Positions 37,582-45,312 of a DNA stretch of 64,000 nucleotides are shown piece by piece; the stretch's first letter is position 1; the number at the start of each line of letters is the position of its first letter. Source of the DNA: Halarcobacter anaerophilus (GTDB lineage Bacteria; Campylobacterota; Campylobacteria; Campylobacterales; Arcobacteraceae). The notes beneath the pieces are model-generated. The model was given only the letters and a program-made list of their open reading frames with translations, had not been told where the DNA came from and made no database searches. The stretch lies in contig NZ_CP041070.1 in NCBI RefSeq assembly GCF_006459125.1, positions 992,001-1,056,000 on the forward strand, in the 5' to 3' direction. The position numbers and the translations under genes are program-made.

Positions 37582-38496
37582 ATGCCAAATAGTATAAAAA
37601 CTATATTAGAAAAGCATAAAGAGAATATAAAAAACTATGATAAAATAAAACAACATTTAGATAATGAGGAGAAAAGAGTAGAGAATTTATCTTTATTTGA
37701 AAAGTGTAGTTCAATAGCTGATTTCCCTAGTTCTGACGAGGTCTTTCACATTAATCCTATTGGGTTGATTGGGGTGTTTAAAACTAATGATAGATGTGAA
37801 TTAACTGGTGATTTATTAAAAACTCTTTTAAATAAATCTATTTTATTTACACATACAAATATGGCAAAATATCCTAATGTCTATAAAACAGATGTAAATA
37901 AATTTGCTGAAGTTTTTAATAACGTAATTCGTAAATATTCTGAATTTAATAAATGTATTTATATAGCACATTTTTTAGCACAATCTTTTCATGAAGCAGA
38001 TCATTTTTTCACTACAGAAGAATATTCAAGTGGATGGGATTATGATATAAAAACTTATCCTTCAACTGTTTGCACAACTTATGGATTATATAGTAGGCAA
38101 TGTAAAAGACATAATCAGATTATATCCGAAGGAAATACATCTATAGGAGATGGTCCTAAATATAAAGGTAAAGGTTTAATACAATTAACATGGAAGGGTA
38201 CTTACAAAAAGTATTCCGATTTTAAAGGGATTGATTTTGTAAAAGATCCAACTCTTATATCTTCAAGTTTAGAATATGCAATTGATGCATCATGTTGGTT
38301 TTGGACTAAATTTAAAGGTGATAATTACTTTAATAAGCTTATAGATAGAAAAGAAGAAGAGTATAAAAATATGGCAGAAAATGATAAAAATGATTTAATA
38401 GTTAAATATATAACAAAAAAAGTTAATGGAGGTACAAGAGGCTTGGCAGAAAGACAAGCTTTGTTTAAAAAAGTTATAAAAGAATTAAAAAGGTAA
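37582..38496 (+). CDS. Orphan toxin cassette E (GH19-like)
   Basis: A 304-codon frame from an ATG inside the constant linker (MPNSIKTILEKHKENIKNYD), ending VFHINPIGLIGVF before the warhead. The toxin is GH19-like: IAHFLAQSFHEADHFF contains the candidate acid Glu in HEA, and YKGKGLIQLTWKGTYKKY is the second motif; AIDASCWFW and VNGGTRGLAERQ follow as in chitinase/endolysin relatives. No Shine-Dalgarno is seen near the ATG. Together with the missing head this suggests a stored warhead rather than an active effector gene. Confidence 0.74.
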   Translation: MPNSIKTILEKHKENIKNYDKIKQHLDNEEKRVENLSLFEKCSSIADFPSSDEVFHINPIGLIGVFKTNDRCELTGDLLKTLLNKSILFTHTNMAKYPNVYKTDVNKFAEVFNNVIRKYSEFNKCIYIAHFLAQSFHEADHFFTTEEYSSGWDYDIKTYPSTVCTTYGLYSRQCKRHNQIISEGNTSIGDGPKYKGKGLIQLTWKGTYKKYSDFKGIDFVKDPTLISSSLEYAIDASCWFWTKFKGDNYFNKLIDRKEEEYKNMAENDKNDLIVKYITKKVNGGTRGLAERQALFKKVIKELKR

Positions 38497-38500
38497 TATT

Positions 38501-39202
38501 GTGAAAAAAAGTTTACTTATATGTTTACTGTTATTTATACAAGTATATGCTAATCAGGTCTTTTTTGAATTAAATGAAAAGACTAAAAGTATTGTTCATA
38601 ATAATTTAAAGTTCTTTATTAAGGATAATCATCTTTATTGTGAGAATTTGAAAAATAAAAATTTAAATTTGTTGTTAGATAATATTGAATCTAAAATCGA
38701 AATAATAAATTCAAATAACTTATATGCCATAGAAATAGCAAGAGGACAAGTTAATACATCATATTCATTATATAGGTTAGATATTAACAAGTTTAACGAT
38801 CTCAATATTGATATTGTTAATCCTATTTTTCAGAAAAATAAAATATTTTCGTATGAAAGAAGTGGTCCTCAGTGGTATTTAGATATATATTGTATTACTC
38901 CAACAAGTATAACACAATGTGGTAAAGGAAAATTATCTCAAATTAATAATACCGATATGTTTGAAACAGAAATATATAATAAGACAATTTATTATACATT
39001 TAATGCTAAAATGATTGATAATATATTTACTATTGAATCCCAAAAACAACGCCTATACTCAAAACCAAATGTAAAAACAAAAATGTACCTAATAAAAGGT
39101 GATAAAGTAGAGATACTAGAAAAAAAAGATGATTGGTATTATATTTTATATCATGGGAAAAAAGATATAAAAGCATGGATACCCAAAAGTGCAGTTGAAT
39201 AA
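38501..39202 (+). CDS. Secreted immunity candidate E with SH3b tail
   Basis: A 233-residue protein starting with GTG at 38501, with AAAGG about eight bases upstream. The signal peptide is MKKSLLICLLLFIQVYA. The middle is a unique beta-rich domain with a Cys pair (DIYCITPTSITQCGKG), of no family I recognise. The SH3b tail runs from KQRLYSKPNVKTKMYLIKGD to WIPKSAVE and matches the immunity C version best. It sits four bases after toxin E. Confidence 0.73.
   Translation: MKKSLLICLLLFIQVYANQVFFELNEKTKSIVHNNLKFFIKDNHLYCENLKNKNLNLLLDNIESKIEIINSNNLYAIEIARGQVNTSYSLYRLDINKFNDLNIDIVNPIFQKNKIFSYERSGPQWYLDIYCITPTSITQCGKGKLSQINNTDMFETEIYNKTIYYTFNAKMIDNIFTIESQKQRLYSKPNVKTKMYLIKGDKVEILEKKDDWYYILYHGKKDIKAWIPKSAVE
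39044..39202 (+). repeat. SH3b module repeat, copy 3 (immunity E)
   Basis: Same module; differs from copy 1 mainly in the first 25 bases. Its second half (GTAGAGATACTAGAAAAAAA) is the copy 1 type, not the copy 2/4/5 type. Confidence 0.9.
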
Positions 39203-39216
39203 AATATTAAAATTGA

Positions 39217-41613
39217 ATGTCTAGTATCCCAAACTTCACTTATAATGCTACTGATGGAATAAGAGCCATAGCAGATGGACAATTGGTTGCATATAGAATC
39301 AATGATGAATATATGCAAAATGATGATGATAAAAATGCTAAAAAAGGTGAAGGGTTTTATTCAAATGGATTTTTTCTTCTAAAACATAAACTTGAATACC
39401 CAAAAGTAAATACATTAACCTTTTTTTCTCTTTATATGCATATGGCTAAAAAAGAATTATACTTTTCTAAAATAACTGGGAATGGAAGAAATATACGAGT
39501 AGGATATAGTAATTCTTCAGGTACAATTAAAGAACATCCGGAAGAATTTGAAAAAGATATAAATATTATTACTGATGGGAAATGGGATAAAAAAACAAAT
39601 AGAACAAAAATACTTTATGTAGAAGGATTAAATATAGATTTGTCTCAAACACCAACTATTCATAAAAGTAATGTAAAAAAGATAAATGAAGTAGAATACT
39701 TTGAAGCTATTGGAGAGATATTTAAACAAAATATTTCTAATGAAGTAAAAGTCTTAGAAACCCCACTTCAAATAAAAGCAGGAGAAGTAATAGGATTGGT
39801 TGGAGAAAACAACATCAATCATGGAATAAAAAGAGAATTACTACATCTTGAAGTGTTTGTAAGTGATAAAAAGAGATTATCTGATTTTATACAAACTGCA
39901 CGAACTAATTATAATACACAAAATACTAATAAACCAAATCCAACTCAAATAAAAATACCAAGTGGTAAAACAATCTATGATATAAAAAATCAAAGTGTAG
40001 TACAATCTTCAGATGGTACTGCAACAATAAAAGATAGTAACAATGTTGCAGTTTCTCAAGCACCATTAACCAATGGAACAAAAATAGAAGTAGATACTAG
40101 TAAAACTATCTTAAGTAATAGATATAGCCTTTTAAAAATAGATACAAATGATGTATCTATTAATAACTGGAATATCTATAAAGGTTCAGTAGAAAATATA
40201 CAAATAGCACAATCTACAAATACTACACAACCACAAAATACAATACTAACTATGAGTGAAGTTAAAACAATTACTTTTGATAACAAGAAATATCTTTATA
40301 TCGATGAAGAACAAACTAAAGCGGTACTTTATAGTGAATGCCAAGAGATACATCCAATAACATTTGATTGGGCAACAATAGTAGATGAAAGTAGTGAAGA
40401 TGATATATCTATTTTTACAAACTTACATAAATATCTTTTACCTGATATAGAAGATTATAAACAAGAAGTATTAAAAATAAGTTCTATGTATGAAAAACTA
40501 TTTAAATTAATAGACAAAGACAGCAATGGACAAATAGAGGCACAAGAGTTAGAAGAAGCAACAAAGAATGAAGCAATAAAAAAGATTACAAGTAAGTTTA
40601 TAGTAAAACATTCAAGTGAGTGGGACAAGAAGATAAATATGCCAAATAGTATAAAACAGATATTAGAAAAGCATAAAGAGAATATAAAAAACTATGATAA
40701 AATAAAACAACATTTAGATAATGAGGAGAAAAGAGTAGAGAATTTAGCTTTATTTGAAAAGTGTAGTTCAATAGCTGATTTCCCTAGTTCTGACGAGGTC
40801 TTTCACATTAATCCTATTGGGTTGGTTGGGGTGTTTGGAAGTAGTGGATGTTATTGTAATAGAGATTTTACAGTTGATGAAGTCAAAGAGATTGTTAAAG
40901 TTTTAAGGGATAGCGAAAATATAAACAATATTGATTTATTTACTGCTTCAAATTGTAATATTCCAAATGCTGATAAGACTTATGGACGTCTCACAGAAGA
41001 GCTAAACAAAACTATGAAGAAGTATCATATTAATTCTTGTTTGAGAAAAGCACATTTCTTAGCACAATGTTATCATGAAACAGATAGACTCAAGACAACT
41101 CTAGAATATGGAGATGGCAAAAAATATAATCCAGGAAAGCATCCAGATGCAATAAAAAATGGAAATACACAAGTAGGTGATGGTCGTCCAAGGTATAGAG
41201 GTAGAGGATTTATGCAGTTAACATGGAAGAAAAACTATAAAGCCTATGAAGATGCAACAGGTGTTACATGTATTAGTAATTCTTCTTTAATATCTGATAA
41301 TCTAGTAAATGCAATTAATTCAGGTGGTTGGTATTGGGAAAATGGTAGTGCATGGAACGATTTAAATCCAAGAGCTGACAAAGATGATATTTATTATATC
41401 AATATTGGTGTTAATGGAGGTAGCAATGGATTTCAAGAAAGAATTAATTATATTAAGAAAATTATTGAAATATTAAATTTAAAGCAATGCCCAAATATTT
41501 TTTTAACAAAAGAATTGGGTAAATATAATCTAACTAACAGTGCGATGAAAAATACTCGTTATGTAAAAAATAACCCTAGTATAAAAATGAGATTGGAGGG
41601 ATTTGATGATTAA
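39217..41613 (+). CDS. Near-full-length effector F (shortened LytM head, EF-hand, GH19 toxin)
   Basis: A 798-residue protein parallel to effector A, but its N-terminus jumps from SSIPNFTYN straight to ATDGIRAIADGQ. About 45 head residues, including the HGGIH motif, are deleted. The rest of the head differs from A in sequence (about 40-390) and retains LLHLEVF. It carries a canonical EF-hand DKDSNGQIEAQE and the linker VFHINPIGLVGVF. The GH19-like toxin has AHFLAQCYHETDR and YRGRGFMQLTWKKNY, and its first 40 residues resemble those of toxin A (SSGCYCNRDFTVDEVK). No clear Shine-Dalgarno precedes the ATG, so expression is doubtful. The immunity gene overlaps its last bases. Confidence 0.82.
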   Translation: MSSIPNFTYNATDGIRAIADGQLVAYRINDEYMQNDDDKNAKKGEGFYSNGFFLLKHKLEYPKVNTLTFFSLYMHMAKKELYFSKITGNGRNIRVGYSNSSGTIKEHPEEFEKDINIITDGKWDKKTNRTKILYVEGLNIDLSQTPTIHKSNVKKINEVEYFEAIGEIFKQNISNEVKVLETPLQIKAGEVIGLVGENNINHGIKRELLHLEVFVSDKKRLSDFIQTARTNYNTQNTNKPNPTQIKIPSGKTIYDIKNQSVVQSSDGTATIKDSNNVAVSQAPLTNGTKIEVDTSKTILSNRYSLLKIDTNDVSINNWNIYKGSVENIQIAQSTNTTQPQNTILTMSEVKTITFDNKKYLYIDEEQTKAVLYSECQEIHPITFDWATIVDESSEDDISIFTNLHKYLLPDIEDYKQEVLKISSMYEKLFKLIDKDSNGQIEAQELEEATKNEAIKKITSKFIVKHSSEWDKKINMPNSIKQILEKHKENIKNYDKIKQHLDNEEKRVENLALFEKCSSIADFPSSDEVFHINPIGLVGVFGSSGCYCNRDFTVDEVKEIVKVLRDSENINNIDLFTASNCNIPNADKTYGRLTEELNKTMKKYHINSCLRKAHFLAQCYHETDRLKTTLEYGDGKKYNPGKHPDAIKNGNTQVGDGRPRYRGRGFMQLTWKKNYKAYEDATGVTCISNSSLISDNLVNAINSGGWYWENGSAWNDLNPRADKDDIYYINIGVNGGSNGFQERINYIKKIIEILNLKQCPNIFLTKELGKYNLTNSAMKNTRYVKNNPSIKMRLEGFDD

Positions 41614-42256
41614 AAAGCAATTTTTTATCCTAATAATTTGTTTGATGTTTACTAATACATTTGCAACAAGTAGTATGTCAGGAATTGAAAAGCAAGGTTA
41701 CTTTGATGATGATGATAATATAGATATTTTGAAATGTGAAGAAAGTCGTACAATGGATTATAAGTGTTTACTTATTTTGAATAGTGGTATAAAAAAAGTT
41801 CTTCAAATCACTAATAATAATGAATGTTCAGAATTCTCAATAAATGCAGGTAAAAAAGGAGAGATAATTTTTCAATGCGGCTCATGGGGAGTTAACAATA
41901 CATACTATTATCAATATGATTCAATATCTTCTAATTGGTATCTTATAAAACTTGAATATTATAAACTACCAATGAATGGACCAGATGATATAGGTGAGCA
42001 TATTACATATACGTACTTTATTAAAAAATGGGCTATTGATGATTGTTTAATGAATTTAGGAAAGAATAAATTTGTTATTTCTAAAAATTTATTGAAAAGA
42101 CAACCCCTCTACAAAAAGCCAAATATAAAAACAAAGATGTACCTAATAAAAGGTGATAGAGTAGAAGTATTAGAGGGAAAAGATGATTGGTTATATATTC
42201 TTTATCATGGAAAAAAAGATATAAAAGCTTGGATACCTAAAAATTCAGTTGAATAA
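41606..42256 (+). CDS. Secreted immunity candidate F with SH3b tail
   Basis: A 216-residue protein. I prefer ATG 41606 over TTG 41603 because GGAGGG ends five bases before it. The signal peptide is followed by a domain containing EKQGYFDDDDNIDILKCEES and CGSWGVNNTYYYQYDSISSN, then the SH3b tail RQPLYKKPNIKTKMYLIKGD to WIPKNSVE. The middle domain shows a weak similarity of pattern to immunity A, in keeping with the resemblance of toxins A and F, although the tails differ (TPR versus SH3b). Confidence 0.73.
   Translation: MIKKQFFILIICLMFTNTFATSSMSGIEKQGYFDDDDNIDILKCEESRTMDYKCLLILNSGIKKVLQITNNNECSEFSINAGKKGEIIFQCGSWGVNNTYYYQYDSISSNWYLIKLEYYKLPMNGPDDIGEHITYTYFIKKWAIDDCLMNLGKNKFVISKNLLKRQPLYKKPNIKTKMYLIKGDRVEVLEGKDDWLYILYHGKKDIKAWIPKNSVE
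42098..42256 (+). repeat. SH3b module repeat, copy 4 (immunity F)
   Basis: Starts as copy 1 does (AGACAACCCCTCTACAAAAA) and ends as copy 2 does, so it is mosaic. The stop and the following bases are identical to those after copy 2. Confidence 0.9.
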
Positions 42257-42573
42257 AATATAATAGCTCTTATAAAGAGTTATTTAATTTAATAGATCAG
42301 TTAGAAGAAGCAATAAAGAAAGAAGCAATAAAAAAGATTACAAGTAAATTTATAGTAAAACACTCAAGTGAATGGGATAAAAAGATAAATTTACCAAATA
42401 GTATAAAAACAATATTAGAAAAGCATAAAGAGAATATAAAAAACTATGATAAGGTAAAACAACATTTAGAGAATGAGGAGAAAAGAGTAGAGAATTTATC
42501 TTTATTTGAAAAGTGTAGTTCTATAGCTGATTTCCCTAGTTCTGACAAGGTTTTTCATATTAATCCTATTGGG
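42253..42573 (+). repeat. Constant-linker fragment lacking the EF-hand, before toxin G
   Basis: In frame with toxin G and open from 42253, reading YKELFNLIDQLEEAIKKEA, then the full linker to HINPIG. No ATG or ribosome binding site occurs in it. The EF-hand deletion is the same as at 37459-37581. Confidence 0.8.
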
Positions 42574-43374
42574 TTGGTTGGGGTGTTTAAGACTTCAGCA
42601 TGTACATTCTCAGTAGAAACTTTAAAGAAAATTGATAAATATATTAAAGAATCAAATGCAAAAAAACATCTTGATGGTATCAATCAAGCTTGTGAAAAAT
42701 TTAATATAAATACATGTATCAGAAAAGCACACTTTATAGCTCAAATTTTACATGAAACTGGTCACTTATCCCTTGTAAAGGAAGGTGGAGGTGAGCATAA
42801 AAAATATCAGCCATATTATGGAAGAGGCTTAATACAATTAACACATGAAAAGAATTATATTACGTATAGCACATATATTGGGGAAGATTGTTATTCAACA
42901 CCTACAAATTTAGATAAACTTTTAGTTAGTCCACATTCAGGGTTAAGTGCTGGTTATTTTTGGATGAATAAAAAATTAAATAATACTGCTGATATAAATG
43001 ACTTTTTATATTTAACATGTAGAGTTAATGGCGGTTTTAATGGATTTAATGATAGGTATAGGATATTAAAAAATACTTTTAAGGAATTTAATATTTCTGA
43101 AATTACTGATTATAAATTCAAAGATAGCAAAGTGTACAATGACTTGACATATTCCTATGCATGGGGAATGTGGCATGATGAAAGTAAATCACATTTGCAT
43201 GGTATGACAAAAGATAAAGAAAAAGCTAAAGCTGGATATTATCGTACATTAGAACTTATTAAAGCTGGGGAAAAAGTTCCAACGGGGCAAAATGTATATG
43301 GTAATAAAACAACTGCTGATTTAAAAAAATGGGCAACAAAACATTTAATTAGACTTGGAGGTACAGCACCATGA
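42574..43374 (+). CDS. Orphan toxin cassette G (GH19-like with C-terminal extension)
   Basis: The only available start is TTG 42574 at the linker end (LVGVF), which lacks a ribosome binding site; the in-frame constant linker extends upstream without any ATG. The warhead has the clearest GH19 signature in the array: AHFIAQILHETGHL with HETG, and YYGRGLIQLTHEKNYITY. An extra segment of about 80 residues (ITDYKFKDSKVYNDLTYSYA onward) follows the catalytic domain; its function is unknown. As it stands it would need fusion to a head for delivery. Immunity G begins at its stop (ATGA overlap). Confidence 0.74.
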   Translation: MVGVFKTSACTFSVETLKKIDKYIKESNAKKHLDGINQACEKFNINTCIRKAHFIAQILHETGHLSLVKEGGGEHKKYQPYYGRGLIQLTHEKNYITYSTYIGEDCYSTPTNLDKLLVSPHSGLSAGYFWMNKKLNNTADINDFLYLTCRVNGGFNGFNDRYRILKNTFKEFNISEITDYKFKDSKVYNDLTYSYAWGMWHDESKSHLHGMTKDKEKAKAGYYRTLELIKAGEKVPTGQNVYGNKTTADLKKWATKHLIRLGGTAP

Positions 43375-43955
43375 AAAAATTTTTTTTCTTGATATCAATA
43401 TTTGTTTTTTTTAATTTTTATAGTTTAGCTAATACATTACAAAATGGGCTATATTATACTGATGATAAAAATTGTGTTCAGATTAAAATCAATAATGATG
43501 AATATATTATTTTTAATTATATTGCTTTTGAAAAAAACAAAAAAGAAATACGAACTGGAAAGCTAATAAAAGAAAAAGATTTTATACAATTTAAGGGTTT
43601 AAAAAGTACATTTTATTCTTCTGAGAAATATGGTCAAGAAGCTTCTGATATTGTAGGAGCCAATCTTATAGATGATACAAGTTTTGGAATGCAAAATTAT
43701 GGTAATAGCATGAACCCTTATATAGTTTTCGGACAATGTGAATCTAAATATATAATTTTTACATTGTCTAAAAATACTTGTATAATTCTCCCGACAAAAC
43801 AACCCCTCTACAAAAAGCCAAACATAAAAACAAAGATGTACCTAATAAAAGGTGATAAAGTAGAAGTATTAGAGGAAAAAGATGATTGGTTGTATATTCT
43901 TTATCATGGGAAAAAAGATATAAAAGCTTGGATACCTAAAAATTCAGTTGAATAA
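43371..43955 (+). CDS. Secreted immunity candidate G with SH3b tail
   Basis: A 194-residue protein with GGAGG nine bases before the ATG and a four-base overlap with toxin G. The signal peptide is MKKFFFLISIFVFFNFYSLA. A short beta-rich domain (NGLYYTDDKNCVQIKINNDE) of unknown family precedes the SH3b tail from KQPLYKKPNIKTKMYLIKGD to WIPKNSVE. It is the last gene of the array; an IS element begins five bases after its stop. Confidence 0.74.
   Translation: MKKFFFLISIFVFFNFYSLANTLQNGLYYTDDKNCVQIKINNDEYIIFNYIAFEKNKKEIRTGKLIKEKDFIQFKGLKSTFYSSEKYGQEASDIVGANLIDDTSFGMQNYGNSMNPYIVFGQCESKYIIFTLSKNTCIILPTKQPLYKKPNIKTKMYLIKGDKVEVLEEKDDWLYILYHGKKDIKAWIPKNSVE
43797..43955 (+). repeat. SH3b module repeat, copy 5 (immunity G)
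   Basis: Last copy. It agrees with copy 2 in most of its second half. Downstream the shared ATATAATAGCTC sequence is absent and the DNA passes into the terminator/IS junction. Confidence 0.9.
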
Positions 43956-43960
43956 AAAAG
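43953..43960. repeat. 8-bp target-site duplication, left copy
   Basis: TAAAAAAG, repeated at 45277-45284 on the other side of the IS. The eight-base length is typical of IS256-family transposition. The identity of the copies points to recent insertion. Confidence 0.85.
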
Positions 43961-45276
43961 GAGACTGTTTAAAAATCTGTGTCAAGTAACTAATTGTAAC
44001 TAAAGTTACACCTCTAAAAAATCATCTAACCTTCCCTCGAAAAATATTGCTAACTGAGAGAGAGTTAGATTCCAGTTTCTAACTGGCATTGTCCATTTTT
44101 CACTTGCATTTTGTATCCCCATATATAATAATTTTAATAAAGAATTTTCATTTGGAAATGCTCCTTTTGTTTTTGTTAGTTTCCTAAATTGTCTATGAAC
44201 AGACTCAATAATATTGGTCGTATAAATCACTTTTCTAATTTCAGGTGGATACTTAAAATAAACAGATAGATTTTCCCATTTATTATGCCAAGATTGAAGT
44301 ACAATAGGATATTTTTTACCCCATTTCTCATCAAGTTTTAGAAGTTCGTCTTCTGCTATCTCTTTTGATACTGCTTGATAAACAGGTTTTAAATCTTTCA
44401 TAAATTCTTTATGGTTTTTAGAAGCAACATATTTCATTGAATTTCTAATTTGATGAATAATACATAGTTGTACTTCTGTTTTTGGAAATATTGTTTTTAT
44501 TGCTTCAGGGAAGCCTTTTAAACCATCTACACTTGCAATAAGTATATCTTGCAATCCTCTGTTGTTTAAATCACTTAAAACACTAAGCCAGAAGTTTGCA
44601 CCTTCACTCTCACTTAGATAAAGTCCAAGTATCTCTTTTTTACCATCTAAACGAAGTCCTAAAACAGTATAAACTGCTTTTGACACATATTTACCACCAT
44701 CCTTGATTTTATAATGGATTGCATCTAACCATACAAAAGGATAAATTGTTTCTAATGGTCTACTTTGCCATGCTTTTACTTTATCAATAATCTTATCCGT
44801 AATTGCACTTATTGTTGCAGTTGATAATTCTACTCTATATATCTCTTCAATATGTTTAATTATATCTCTATAGCTTAATCCTAAGCCATACATTGAAATT
44901 ATTCTTTCTTCTATTTCATTTGAAATTGTTGTTTGATTTTTCTTTACTAGTTGTGGTTCAAAAGATCCTGCTCTATCTCTTGGTGTATTTAGTTCAAATG
45001 TTCCATCTGTTGATTTTATTGTTTTAGATGTTTTACCATTTTTCCTATTCTTATTTCCTGATAATACATCATCTTTTATATGAGATTCTACTTCTGCTTC
45101 TAATGCAGCTTCCACTAATTGTTTTACTAAGGGAGCAAGTACACCATCTTTCCCACTTATTTTTTTACCAGCTAAAAGTTGTTGAACTGCTTCATTAAAA
45201 TCAAACTCTGTTTCTTTTTTCATTGTCAATCCTTGATATTATTTTATCAGATTGACACAGAATTTTTAACACTCCC
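43961..45276 (-). mobile_element. Intact IS256-family insertion sequence
   Basis: A 1316-bp element bounded by 25-bp imperfect inverted repeats (43961-43985 and 45252-45276; 21 of 25 positions match, both ending in TCTGTGTCAA on the inner side) and flanked by a perfect 8-bp target duplication. It carries one minus-strand transposase. Insertion split the array from its terminator: TAAAAAAG before the IS and TAAAAAAG plus the hairpin after it rejoin into the original sequence. Confidence 0.93.
44006..45223 (-). CDS. IS256-family transposase
   Basis: Mutator-type DDE transposase of 405 aa. DDE landmarks are FVWLDAIHYKI (first Asp), LIASVDGLKGFPEAI (second Asp) and TTNIIESVHRQFRK (Glu). The QLCIIHQIRNS segment is also characteristic. 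ATG at 45223 is preferred over the TTG six bases upstream because AAGG lies seven bases before it. The reading frame is complete, so the element may be active. Confidence 0.93.
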   Translation of the reverse strand: MKKETEFDFNEAVQQLLAGKKISGKDGVLAPLVKQLVEAALEAEVESHIKDDVLSGNKNRKNGKTSKTIKSTDGTFELNTPRDRAGSFEPQLVKKNQTTISNEIEERIISMYGLGLSYRDIIKHIEEIYRVELSTATISAITDKIIDKVKAWQSRPLETIYPFVWLDAIHYKIKDGGKYVSKAVYTVLGLRLDGKKEILGLYLSESEGANFWLSVLSDLNNRGLQDILIASVDGLKGFPEAIKTIFPKTEVQLCIIHQIRNSMKYVASKNHKEFMKDLKPVYQAVSKEIAEDELLKLDEKWGKKYPIVLQSWHNKWENLSVYFKYPPEIRKVIYTTNIIESVHRQFRKLTKTKGAFPNENSLLKLLYMGIQNASEKWTMPVRNWNLTLSQLAIFFEGRLDDFLEV

Positions 45277-45277
45277 T

Positions 45278-45312
45278 AAAAAAGTTGAGTAAGTAATTAC
45301 TCAACTTTTTTT
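45278..45312. terminator. Bidirectional terminator between the array and the minus-strand module
   Basis: AAAAAAGTTGAGTAA (45278-45292) pairs perfectly with 45297-45311 across a GTAA loop. With A and T tracts on the two sides it can end transcription from both directions. The IS target duplication overlaps its left A tract. Confidence 0.88.

Noticed and set aside
34873..43955. Repeated SH3b and linker segments as a CRISPR-like or transposon-type array
   Set aside because: The repeats are 150 bases or longer, lie inside reading frames at unequal spacing and have no inverted ends.
45224..45229. TTG 45229 as transposase start
   Set aside because: ATG 45223 has AAGG at seven bases. The TTG would lie only one base from that site.
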